In this document: positions 15,938-21,951 of the stretch, in pieces | Numbering within the stretch: position 1 is the stretch's first letter | How the letters are laid out: each line of letters opens with the position of its first letter | IMG/VR virus record: IMGVR_UViG_3300035698_020241 | Coordinates: 62,001 to 126,000 of that record | DNA: 64,000 bases | Source: a virus | Reading direction: 5' to 3' (one strand) | Notes under the pieces: generated by a model | Databases searched by the model: none | What the model was told of the DNA's origin: nothing | What the model saw: only the letters and a program-made list of their open reading frames with translations | Made by a program: the position numbers and the translations under genes

Positions 15938-16111
15938 CTACATACTAAGATCAATAACATTAAAGTTTTTACGAGTGAGTCTATTGGAAACCTTGATCAA
16001 GTTGGTGATAAAAGCTCTAACATTTTTGAAGCTTTTGAATTCACGAATTTTCTTGGCTCCTGCCATGATGGGATTACCATCTTTTTCAATTACAAATATT
16101 TTTGTACTCAT
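15938..16111 (-). CDS. Small protein, paralogue of 17274-17447
   Basis: 57 aa starting MSTKIFVIEKDG. Same length as the paralogue, sharing FKSF/LKNVRAFI-type and NLIKVSNRLT segments. Predicted beta-beta-alpha. Preceded by AAAGGAGATTG. Function unknown. Confidence 0.7.
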   Translation of the reverse strand: MSTKIFVIEKDGNPIMAGAKKIREFKSFKNVRAFITNLIKVSNRLTRKNFNVIDLSM

Positions 16112-16152
16112 AATAATCAATCTCCTTTCGTTTTATTTTTCAATCTATAATT

Positions 16153-16181
16153 AGTATAACAAATTTCAAAACCGTTGTAAA
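16153..16181 (-). promoter_or_regulatory. Sigma70-like promoter
   Basis: Minus strand TTTACA, 17 nt, TATACT. It points at 15938-16111. Confidence 0.7.
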
Positions 16182-16187
16182 TTACTT

Positions 16188-16352
16188 TTATTCTTTAATC
16201 TCAACATCAACAGTGGAAATCTTTATAGGATAAAATTTTGAACATTTTTTGTTGTTTTCATCCTTAACACAAGTACAACAATTACCACTTCCGTCGTTCA
16301 TTGAAACATCCGAACATGGTCTTATAAACTGGTGTAAACAAATAGTTTCCAT
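16188..16352 (-). CDS. Cysteine-rich small protein, paralogue of 5703-5876
   Basis: 54 aa starting METICLHQFIRPC, with AAGGAGATTGAA upstream. Cysteines in NDGSGNCCTCVKDE and KKCSKFYP. Translationally coupled to 16354-16509. Confidence 0.7.
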   Translation of the reverse strand: METICLHQFIRPCSDVSMNDGSGNCCTCVKDENNKKCSKFYPIKISTVDVEIKE

Positions 16353-16353
16353 T

Positions 16354-16509
16354 TCAATCTCCTTCACATTTTGAACATTTAGGTTTACCGGCTTGATAAA
16401 TGCCACAAAATTCACAGGTATATTCTATGTTTCCTGGATGATCTTTTACCCATTTACATGAACAATTAAATCCATAAATAACATTATCACAAGTACATTG
16501 TGTTTCCAT
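16354..16509 (-). CDS. 51-residue cysteine-rich protein
   Basis: Frame METQCTCDNVIYG...CEFCGIY...CSKCEGD. Eight Cys in CxC, CxC, CxxC and CxxC pairs suggest one or two zinc sites. AAAAGGAGAT before the ATG; the leader hairpin repeat at 16523 lies upstream. Confidence 0.7.
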   Translation of the reverse strand: METQCTCDNVIYGFNCSCKWVKDHPGNIEYTCEFCGIYQAGKPKCSKCEGD

Positions 16510-16522
16510 TTCAATCTCCTTT

Positions 16523-16563
16523 TCTACCAACTCTAGGACGTCCTATTGAATAGGTACGCCCTG
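16523..16563 (-). repeat. Leader hairpin repeat, copy 3
   Basis: Arms CAGGGCGTACCTATT/AATAGGACGTCCT, then AGAGTTGGTAGAAAAGGAG leading into 16354-16509. Confidence 0.8.
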
Positions 16564-16575
16564 TGAGTCTAAAAT

Positions 16576-16800
16576 CTAACGTCTGCCACCTTTTTTTTGT
16601 TTCTGCTGACCGACACGTCTTTTGATTTTTACTGGAACTTTTGTTCTTTCGATTATTTCCCATGCAAAATGACAACCAGTTCCTATTTTTGGATTATCAA
16701 CAAACCTGGTCTGTATGGCTGGATCTGGATAAACGGTACATTTTTCAGTTTCCCAGTCAACTTTTTCACATTTTAAACAAGCGTAGGTTAAATTAGTCAT
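16576..16800 (-). CDS. Small cysteine-containing basic protein
   Basis: 74 aa. YACLKCEKVDWETEKC at the N-terminus and a highly basic tail (KIKRRVGQQKQKKGGRR). AAAGGAGATAATAA before the ATG. Could bind nucleic acid; no family recognised. Confidence 0.6.
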   Translation of the reverse strand: MTNLTYACLKCEKVDWETEKCTVYPDPAIQTRFVDNPKIGTGCHFAWEIIERTKVPVKIKRRVGQQKQKKGGRR

Positions 16801-16828
16801 TTTATTATCTCCTTTATAGTTTAATTTT

Positions 16829-16869
16829 CTACCAACTCAAGGACGTACTATTATATAGGTACACCCTTT
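16829..16869 (-). repeat. Leader hairpin repeat, copy 4
   Basis: Arms AAGGGTGTACCTATA/TAGTACGTCCTT, then GAGTTGGTAGAAAA, upstream of 16576-16800. Confidence 0.75.
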
Positions 16870-16880
16870 TGGGAGAGTTA

Positions 16881-17024
16881 TTAGTCATCTTTATGGTCTT
16901 TACCACATACGGTACAAGTATACTTGTATCTTCCTTTTTCACCGCCTACAGTGTGTAAACGAATTTTTTTACCGTATCTTTTATCTTGAAAATCACTTTT
17001 ACATGTGCATCTGAATTTCTTCAT
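16881..17024 (-). CDS. 47-residue zinc-ribbon protein
   Basis: Frame MKKFRCTCKSDF...YTCTVCGKDHKDD, with CxC and CxxC pairs. AAAGGAGACAATAAA before the ATG, own promoter at 17064-17092. Confidence 0.7.
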   Translation of the reverse strand: MKKFRCTCKSDFQDKRYGKKIRLHTVGGEKGRYKYTCTVCGKDHKDD

Positions 17025-17063
17025 TTTATTGTCTCCTTTATTGTTTAATTTGTTTATGTATCA

Positions 17064-17092
17064 ATAATAACAAATTCTAACATTCTTGTAAA
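17064..17092 (-). promoter_or_regulatory. Sigma70-like promoter
   Basis: Minus strand TTTACA, 17 nt, TATTAT, upstream of 16881-17024. Confidence 0.65.
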
Positions 17093-17097
17093 TCAAA

Positions 17098-17213
17098 AAA
17101 GATAGTGCCTTATATAGCGCTCTCGGATTTACATCCAAGAAGTTATTCTGGCATTGATAAAGGTTATGAATAACTCAACTAATCCCTTATCTATCATACA
17201 GGTGACTATCTTT
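17098..17213 (-). ncRNA. Candidate small structured RNA ending in a terminator
   Basis: Closed by AAAGATAGT..ACTATCTTT and followed on the minus strand by TTTTTT. Inner hairpins: GAGTTATTC/GAATAACTTC and CTTGGA/TCCGAG. It follows leader repeat copy 5, in the place where the other copies are followed by a gene. Confidence 0.45.
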
Positions 17214-17254
17214 TCTACCAACTCAAGGGCGTCCTATTGTATAGGGACGCCCTG
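17214..17254 (-). repeat. Leader hairpin repeat, copy 5
   Basis: Arms CAGGGCGTCCCTAT/ATAGGACGCCCT, then TTGAGTTGGTAGAAAAG running into the structured element at 17098-17213. Confidence 0.8.
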
Positions 17255-17273
17255 TATTTGTTGGAGATAAATC

Positions 17274-17447
17274 CTACAGACGGATCATTTCAAAATCTTT
17301 AATAGTGAGACCATTGGACACTTTGATTATGTTACGGACAAAATTTCTTGCTTTACCAAGGCTCTTGAAAACACGACATTTTGTACCCTCAGAATTAGCC
17401 ATTAACAGACGTCCTTTTTTTGTTACTGCACACTTTTGAGCCTTCAT
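17274..17447 (-). CDS. Small protein, paralogue of 15938-16111
   Basis: 57 aa starting MKAQKCAVTKKGRLL, with FKSLGKARNFVRNIIKVSNGLTIKDFEMI. AAAGGAGATAAGAAT before the ATG. First gene of the minus-strand side of the control region; promoter at 17494. Confidence 0.7.
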   Translation of the reverse strand: MKAQKCAVTKKGRLLMANSEGTKCRVFKSLGKARNFVRNIIKVSNGLTIKDFEMIRL

Positions 17448-17493
17448 ATTCTTATCTCCTTTATTTTTTGTTTGTTTGTTTGTTTATGTGTAC

Positions 17494-17522
17494 ATACTAT
17501 CAAATCCGAACATTCTTGTAAA
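17494..17522 (-). promoter_or_regulatory. Sigma70-like promoter
   Basis: Minus strand TTTACA, 17 nt, TAGTAT, followed by a (TTTG)n-type leader (AAAC repeats on the minus strand). Confidence 0.65.
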
Positions 17523-17609
17523 TCTTTTATTTAAAATCTTTTTAAAGACATACGGATCCAACTTTGATCCATAAACCTTTAGAAATACTTTAAACTTTGC
17601 AGTTTTAAC

Positions 17610-17668
17610 TATTTGTTTTTACTCTGTTTTGTCTTGATTGACACGCTAGCGTTTTAAGTGTTATTGTT
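17610..17668 (-). repeat. Inverted repeat, left arm
   Basis: On the minus strand AACAATAAC..TTAAAACGCTAGCG, then TGTCAATCA.GA.AAAAC and AAACAAATA. The right arm (18744-18799) has the same sequence on the plus strand with few mismatches. Each arm lies downstream of its own divergent promoters and is thus in sense orientation in both leaders. Confidence 0.8.
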
Positions 17669-17768
17669 AAGACCCTGATAATATTGTTAATTCACCTCGG
17701 CCGATGATGTTTCACAATACATGTAAGTACAACTTACATTGTGTCTGTTACCTCTTTGATCTGTATTC

Positions 17769-17797
17769 ATTATATCAAATCCGAAAGCCGTTGTAAA
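17769..17797 (-). promoter_or_regulatory. Sigma70-like promoter
   Basis: Minus strand TTTACA, 17 nt, TATAAT. Confidence 0.75.
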
Positions 17798-17872
17798 TGA
17801 AAAATAATAACTAACGAATTCAACACTTTGTAACTTACTGATTTTTCAAACTCAATCTCGATCACTGGAAAG

Positions 17873-17901
17873 ATTATAACATACTGAAAACATTTTGTAA
17901 A
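17873..17901 (-). promoter_or_regulatory. Sigma70-like promoter
   Basis: Minus strand TTTACA, 17 nt, TATAAT; the outermost leftward promoter of the control region. Confidence 0.75.
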
Positions 17902-18409
17902 GAGAAAAATAACCTGTAATGGTTTCAGTGGTTTACTCGAAGGGTGTGAATCTCCAGCGCAGAACCGATATGGTGTGTGGCTCAAAAACCGCCCCTGGAG
18001 CCACGGAGATTGCGGAGGATCGACGGAAAAATCTTCTGAAGGTCTCAGTAAGGGGTAAGGCAGCCTGCGCAAAATCCCAAAAGTAAAGATAATTTTATAT
18101 AATGGCCATGACCCTTCAAGGTGTTGATATATCACTATCGAGATATGATGGTGTTGATACCACATGGTGTTGGGATATAAACACTCATAAGTCCGTGATA
18201 TGATGATGCTCTGGTGCGGATTACCGTATAGGACCAACGGAGAGTGCGAGGACTGGGCGGAAATCTGATCTGAAGGTACTGACATCAACCTTAGATACCA
18301 AGATCAGTCTGCGCAAAATCCGTCAGACTGATAATGATTTCAGATAGTTACCTGAGCTGTTAGATACCAGATCGTCCAAGCCCTTGAAATCATTGAGAAT
18401 AATTCTTTG

Positions 18410-18438
18410 TTTACATACCAGTGGCCGTTTGTTATAAT
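18410..18438 (+). promoter_or_regulatory. Sigma70-like promoter
   Basis: TTTACA, 17 nt, TATAAT with TGT just before the -10. Confidence 0.75.
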
Positions 18439-18523
18439 GTATACATTGATCGGGTAACACACTGAGTGAATTCAAAGAGTTACAAAGTTATAAAGTGTTG
18501 AAATTGTTCAGGAAATTTTTTGA

Positions 18524-18552
18524 TTTACATTTGAGTTGAGATTTGATATAAT
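18524..18552 (+). promoter_or_regulatory. Sigma70-like promoter
   Basis: TTTACA, 17 nt, TATAAT, immediately upstream of the AAAAGTTGT repeats. Confidence 0.75.
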
Positions 18553-18574
18553 GGAAACAGATTGAGAAAGTAAT

Positions 18575-18635
18575 ACAACAAAAGTTGTAACAACAAAAGT
18601 TGTACAGTAAAAGTTGTTACACAATAAAAGTTGTA
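18575..18635 (+). repeat. Four iteron-like AAAAGTTGT repeats
   Basis: Four units: ACAACAAAAGTTGTA, ACAACAAAAGTTGTA, CAGTAAAAGTTGTTA, ACAATAAAAGTTGTA, at about 15-16 bp spacing between two promoters. The first two units are palindromic (ACAAC/GTTGT). Confidence 0.8.
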
Positions 18636-18649
18636 ATTAAGATTTTTGA

Positions 18650-18678
18650 TTTACAAGTAAAATGAAGTTTGTTATAAT
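18650..18678 (+). promoter_or_regulatory. Sigma70-like promoter
   Basis: TTTACA, 17 nt, TATAAT. Confidence 0.75.
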
Positions 18679-18743
18679 GAGTATAAGAATAGAATTGACT
18701 ATCACCAATTTCATTAATGGACTGCAGACCATAAATGGAATTC

Positions 18744-18799
18744 AACAATAACTTTTAAAACGCTAGCGTGTCAATCACGATAAAACAAAAAAACAAATA
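18744..18799 (+). repeat. Inverted repeat, right arm
   Basis: AACAATAACTTTTAAAACG, CTAGCGTGTCAATCACGA, then TAAAACAAAAAAACAAATA. Partner of 17610-17668. Contains the palindrome ACGCTAGCGT. Confidence 0.8.
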
Positions 18800-19060
18800 A
18801 TTGAAAAAATTATAAAGATTATAAAATGTTTAATTCAGGCTTAACGATAGAGTTAATATGTTGATAATGTACCTGTTTTTAGTATACCATTGTAAATTCA
18901 GACATAATTATCACCTTTGTACCTATCATACACCACGAGTAGTCACTGATAGCTCTACATTGCGGATTTTGTGATCTTGAAAAGTAACTGAGGAGAAAAC
19001 AATCAAACAGTCATTTTATAATTTTTATAATTTTTTGAGTTAAAAGTAAATGGTTTCAAT

Positions 19061-19243
19061 ATGTTGATAATTTAATGTGGGTTATCTTGACGGAATAACT
19101 GGTTCGCAACCAAACATGGAAATGTCGAAAGTATAACGAGGTATTGCGCATCGTATCAGCTTTTGTCCAAAGTATCAGTTACTTTGGCGAGTTCGGTAAG
19201 GCAATAAATATCTTTTGATTATATCAATTCCTATTATCAACAT
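19061..19243 (+). ncRNA. Candidate structured RNA, 183 nt
   Basis: ATGTTGATAA at the 5' end pairs perfectly with TTATCAACAT at the 3' end. Inside are TGGTTCGCAACCA and CCAAAGTATCAGTTACTTTGG. No open frame. The strand is inferred from the rightward promoters upstream. Confidence 0.4.
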
Positions 19244-19288
19244 TTTAAAGTTATTTACTTAACAGTTTGAAATGTTTATGAATTATTT

Positions 19289-19399
19289 TATACTGAGGCG
19301 AAAATGGTACACGTCCTGTTGAGAAGCAGAGTTGGTAAGGTTCGATTCCTTACAATTAATAAACTGGAGTCAAACGTGGGTTCGACCCCCACCAGTATA
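19289..19399 (+). tRNA. tRNA-like RNA with extra T-arm-like hairpin
   Basis: TATACTG pairs with CAGTATA; directly before the latter is a perfect T-arm, GTGGGTTCGACCCCCAC. A D-arm GGCG/CGTC with AAAATGGTACA loop follows the acceptor strand. In place of a normal anticodon arm is a long insertion containing a second T-arm-like hairpin, GTAAGGTTCGATTCCTTAC. A competing stem TTTATGAATT/AATTAATAAA (19275-19363) overlaps it. A T run follows. Confidence 0.4.
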
Positions 19400-19408
19400 T
19401 TTTTTTTG

Positions 19409-19437
19409 TTTACAAACATTTCGTTTTTGTGTATAAT
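19409..19437 (+). promoter_or_regulatory. Sigma70-like promoter
   Basis: TTTACA, 17 nt, TATAAT, upstream of the PC4-like gene. Confidence 0.8.
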
Positions 19438-19482
19438 GAAGTTGAGTTTGAATTTAACATTTAAAAAATAAAGGAAATTACG

Positions 19483-19740
19483 ATGGGCTTTGACAAAACA
19501 AAAGATAAAGAATTAATGTCGAAAGAGTTAGAAAGTGGTCTTCGCATTTCGGTTTTTTCTTATAACGGCGGCGAAGCCAAACTCCAGATCGGCCCCAGAG
19601 TTTTTGATAAAAGGGACGGATCCAAGGGTTACGGAAAAGCTGGCAGAATGTCTCTTAAAGAGGCTGTTGCTTTGGCTGGTCTTATGCCTCGTATATCAGA
19701 GGTTATGAACGGTCTTCCGGCTAATTCTCTTCCTGAATAA
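19483..19740 (+). CDS. PC4/YdbC-like DNA-binding protein (tentative)
   Basis: 85 aa. The region LRISVFSYNGGEAKLQIGPRVF followed by YGKAGRMSLKEAVALAGLMPRISEVM fits the beta-sheet plus helix layout of PC4-like single-strand DNA binders, but the match is by eye. First gene on the rightward side, with its own promoter. Its codon use is richer in G and C than its neighbours, as for the HU and Ubl genes, which suggests high expression. Confidence 0.55.
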   Translation: MGFDKTKDKELMSKELESGLRISVFSYNGGEAKLQIGPRVFDKRDGSKGYGKAGRMSLKEAVALAGLMPRISEVMNGLPANSLPE

Positions 19741-19897
19741 CAGTTTACAAAAAACAAATCGCACTGTCACTGTGAGGATGGATAACATGGTCAAACGATG
19801 GACGACTATCTCTATGTAAAAAAACATGAATTTATGTGGATTTCAAGATAGATACCGAAATCAGAGCGACCAGAAACCAGTAAACACATAGAAGATT

Positions 19898-19924
19898 CCA
19901 GGTTGTAAACCCTGGTCGATTTTT
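19898..19924 (+). terminator. Possible weak terminator
   Basis: CCAGG/CCTGG stem followed by TCGATTTTTG. Short stem, so uncertain. 19741-19897 holds nothing else clear. Confidence 0.4.
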
Positions 19925-19932
19925 GAAAATAG

Positions 19933-20101
19933 TATAAATTAATGTGATAGCTTAATGAGAAAGCGCCTGCCGGTAAGGGCGGGAGATATCAGGATAGAGG
20001 CCTGAACATATTGATAACTAATGGTAGTTTAAAGCGGATAAAACACCGGCCCAATTTGGGGTCGGAGCTGTCGGAACCGGGCCTGACCCATTTAATTTAT
20101 A
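19933..20101 (+). ncRNA. Candidate structured RNA, 169 nt
   Basis: TATAAATTAATG at the 5' end pairs with CATTTAATTTATA at the 3' end with one bulge. Inside are a D-arm-like TAGCTTAATGAGAAAGC, a GC-rich hairpin CCTGCCGGTAAGGGCGG and a segment ACCGGCCC...GGGGTCGG. No open frame. Confidence 0.4.
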
Positions 20102-20120
20102 TTATTTTCTTAAAAATGAG

Positions 20121-20155
20121 TTGACATATCATATGTATGTTAACTTAACATACAT
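20121..20155 (+). promoter_or_regulatory. TTGACA box with 23 bp palindromic operator
   Basis: ATGTATGTTAACTTAACATACAT (written here in two halves: ATGTATGTTAAC and TTAACATACAT) covers 20133-20155, directly after TTGACA at 20121. The -10 is poor, so this may be a regulated or activator-dependent promoter. Confidence 0.5.
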
Positions 20156-20158
20156 GGG

Positions 20159-20340
20159 TATTTTAAAATTGACACACGTTAAGCGTCTTGCCCCCAAAGC
20201 GCTCCTATTACCTGCTTGAACTATGAAATCAGCGGGAAAAACAGCCAAACCGGGCCCGAGATGTGAAACCATGTGAAAATTATGGTAGAAATCTATAGCA
20301 GCGAGCTGTTATAGTCACCGTTACCTTCAATTTTAAAATA
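20159..20340 (+). ncRNA. Candidate structured RNA with perfect 14 bp closing stem
   Basis: TATTTTAAAATTGA (20159-20172) is the exact reverse complement of TCAATTTTAAAATA (20327-20340). The enclosed 154 nt contain no open frame and include short GC-rich segments. 20341-20500 has one further hairpin, GTGCATGAAATCCGTGCAC, and no gene. Confidence 0.5.
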
Positions 20341-20500
20341 TCAAAGTGCATGAAATCCGTGCACAGTGGATAAGAGTGAGTGGCAGGTGTTCGTTTCGGG
20401 CGCACAACCCCCCAATATTTTTATTCATTTGTTCAAATTGACTATATTTTGATCCGAATATATACTTTATAGTCAATAGGGAACTCGGTAAAAATTTTGT

Positions 20501-20529
20501 TTGACATATCATGTTATACATGTTATACT
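20501..20529 (+). promoter_or_regulatory. Strong sigma70-like promoter
   Basis: TTGACA, 17 nt, TATACT; the spacer contains CATGTTATACATG. It drives tRNA-fMet and the genes after it. Confidence 0.8.
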
Positions 20530-20546
20530 CAAACCATAATAATTGT

Positions 20547-20622
20547 TGCGGAGTAATGCAGAGGTCAGCAGCTAAGGCTCATAACCTTAGAGTCATGGGT
20601 TCGAATCCCATCTCCGCTACCA
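20547..20622 (+). tRNA. tRNA-Met (CAT), initiator-like
   Basis: GCGGAG/CTCCGC pairs with an unpaired first position (T against T), as in bacterial initiator tRNA, discriminator A, encoded CCA. Anticodon loop CTCATAA on stem TAAGG/CCTTA, T-arm ATGGGTTCGAATCCCAT. The initiator assignment rests on the 1-72 mismatch. Confidence 0.85.
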
Positions 20623-20626
20623 CGAT

Positions 20627-20716
20627 TTACAAGGTAATGCAGTCTATAACGGGAATACTTGAAATATAGTTGTAATGGCCAGACTGCCCCAGTTGGGTGC
20701 GTCCCGTTCCTTGTAA
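20627..20716 (+). ncRNA. Candidate pseudoknotted RNA element
   Basis: Outer stem TTACAAGG/CCTTGTAA. Inside, GCAGTCT (20639) pairs with AGACTGC (20681), and AACGGGA (20648) pairs with TCCCGTT (20702). The two helices cross, so this is a classical pseudoknot, all pairings perfect. It lies between tRNA-fMet and the start of 20750-21001. Confidence 0.6.
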
Positions 20717-20749
20717 TAATAACAGAAACCCTTATAAAGGAGTCTAAAA

Positions 20750-21001
20750 ATGAGTAAAGAGATAAGAGAAAAATTGAAGAAACCTGTTGTTGTTTTAAAC
20801 ACAGAATTTGCAGCTACGGATGTCGTATTTAAGAAGGCATGTGAGTTGGCAAGCGCTGATTTGGAAGAGAAAACAGGCGGTAAGGTAAGAGATAGAATAA
20901 AACCTACCCAGCGTCAAGCTTCCAAATACCGTAACAAAAAAGGTTCTGCCTTTCTTTTCAAAGTAGAGGCAAGTGCCCACTTGGCAAGTGAAAAAGAATA
21001 A
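20750..21001 (+). CDS. Small protein, paralogue of 21376-21612
   Basis: 83 aa. Shares ATDVVFKKACELAS, then IKPT-x-x-QASKYRNKKG with the downstream paralogue. Basic, helical. AAAGGAG before the ATG. Conserved pattern suggests nucleic-acid or ribosome binding; family not recognised. Confidence 0.65.
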   Translation: MSKEIREKLKKPVVVLNTEFAATDVVFKKACELASADLEEKTGGKVRDRIKPTQRQASKYRNKKGSAFLFKVEASAHLASEKE

Positions 21002-21012
21002 TAGTTTTTTAG

Positions 21013-21041
21013 TTTACTTTATCCTGGCCATGTGTTAAGAT
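21013..21041 (+). promoter_or_regulatory. Sigma70-like promoter
   Basis: TTTACT, 17 nt, TAAGAT, upstream of the small membrane peptide gene. Confidence 0.55.
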
Positions 21042-21069
21042 AGAGTTAAATTAAAAAGGAGAAAATATA

Positions 21070-21183
21070 ATGAAAAACACATTTATTAAAGTACTGAAAT
21101 ATATCTTATTAGATCGGAAGATTTGGTATTATATTATAATTGGTCTAATGTTTGGATATTTATTAGGTTTCTTAATTACATAA
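21070..21183 (+). CDS. 37-residue membrane peptide
   Basis: Frame MKNTFIKVLKYILLD...IIIGLMFGYLLGFLIT with one transmembrane segment. AAGGAGAAAATATA before the ATG. Function unknown. Confidence 0.6.
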   Translation: MKNTFIKVLKYILLDRKIWYYIIIGLMFGYLLGFLIT

Positions 21184-21195
21184 AAGGAGATTAAT

Positions 21196-21363
21196 ATGGC
21201 TTTTGATAATGATTATAAAGATTGGCGAAAATCTTATAGAGGATCAAAAAAATATGACAGAACTTGTAGAAATAACGGTTCATGTCAATACTGTAAAGGA
21301 AATCGACTTTACAATTCTCAAAAAAGGATTATAGAGATAAATTCAAAAATTAACGATATTTAA
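21196..21363 (+). CDS. 55-residue basic cysteine-containing protein
   Basis: Frame MAFDNDYKDWRKSYRG, then CRNNGSCQYCKGNR with three Cys. AAAAGGAGATTAAT before the ATG. Possible zinc knuckle. Confidence 0.65.
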   Translation: MAFDNDYKDWRKSYRGSKKYDRTCRNNGSCQYCKGNRLYNSQKRIIEINSKINDI

Positions 21364-21375
21364 AGGAAATGAAAA

Positions 21376-21612
21376 ATGTTTGTAATAAGCAGAGAAAATA
21401 AAGATATCACAGATTTAGAATTTGCCAACACGGATGTAGTGTTTAGAAAGTCATGTGAGTTGGCAAGTAAAAAAATTGAAGTGAAAACAGACGGTAGAGT
21501 AAAGAATGGTGTAAAACCTACTGAAAATCAGGCATCCAAGTACCGTAACAAAAAAGGCTTGGCTTATCGTGTAAGAAAATATGATAGGGAGATTTTGAAA
21601 TGGATGTTTTAA
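21376..21612 (+). CDS. Small protein, paralogue of 20750-21001
   Basis: 78 aa with ANTDVVFRKSCELAS and VKPTENQASKYRNKKG. The C-terminus overlaps the next gene start. Confidence 0.65.
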   Translation: MFVISRENKDITDLEFANTDVVFRKSCELASKKIEVKTDGRVKNGVKPTENQASKYRNKKGLAYRVRKYDREILKWMF

Positions 21613-21731
21613 TCATAAAAAAAGACAATGGTAAACAATATCTCATATATTCTGAAAAACAAAGAATTATAGAGACTTTGAAGCGTGAAAAAGAAACAAA
21701 GGAAATGATGAAAAACTTTATCTTCAAATAA
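21600..21731 (+). CDS. 43-residue protein
   Basis: Frame MDVLIIKKDNGKQYLIYSEKQR...FIFK, highly charged, with AGGGAG upstream. Overlaps the previous gene by 13 nt. Confidence 0.55.
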   Translation: MDVLIIKKDNGKQYLIYSEKQRIIETLKREKETKEMMKNFIFK

Positions 21732-21744
21732 ATTCTTTTTTCAA

Positions 21745-21773
21745 TTTACATTCTTCTGGCAGTGTGTTAGAAT
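21745..21773 (+). promoter_or_regulatory. Sigma70-like promoter
   Basis: TTTACA, 17 nt, TAGAAT, first of two before the HU gene. Confidence 0.6.
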
Positions 21774-21820
21774 GGTGTAAATTGTGAAACGAAACATGAA
21801 ATAAAAATTTTAATTTTTCA

Positions 21821-21849
21821 TTTACAAAAAAGTAGGGATTTAGTATAAT
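21821..21849 (+). promoter_or_regulatory. Sigma70-like promoter
   Basis: TTTACA, 17 nt, TATAAT, drives the HU gene. Confidence 0.8.
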
Positions 21850-21876
21850 GACCTAAGTCGAAAATAACTTTAAACT

Positions 21877-21917
21877 GACGAATCAGAGTAGTCCATGGGG
21901 GACGAATCAGAGTAGTC
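21877..21917 (+). repeat. Direct 17 bp repeats in the HU leader
   Basis: GACGAATCAGAGTAGTC occurs twice, exactly, separated by 7 nt, about 30 nt after the -10. Confidence 0.9.
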
Positions 21918-21951
21918 AACTAAAATAGCCAAATATAAAGGAAAAAATATT

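Larger units (their letters stand above)
17523..19060. other. Divergent intergenic control region
   Basis: No protein gene is credible here. It holds two minus-strand promoters (17769, 17873), three plus-strand promoters (18410, 18524, 18650), two related direct repeats between them (17940-18090 and 18190-18360), a cluster of AAAAGTTGT repeats (18575-18635), and an inverted repeat (17610-17668 with 18744-18799). The direct repeats share GCGGA...TCTGAAGGT...TGCGCAAAATCC. AATGATTTCA near 18333 pairs perfectly with TGAAATCATT near 18383. The layout suits an early-gene switch or replication origin; neither is proven. 18800-19060 is AT-rich with nothing clear. Confidence 0.6.

Noticed and set aside
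17770-18288. 172-codon minus-strand frame in the control region
   Set aside because: It covers divergent promoters and the repeats, lacks a ribosome site and has a composition unlike the other genes.
20627-20716. Twister ribozyme
   Set aside because: The TAATGCAG near the 5' stem recalls twister, but the AAGCCC and 3' conserved segments are missing.
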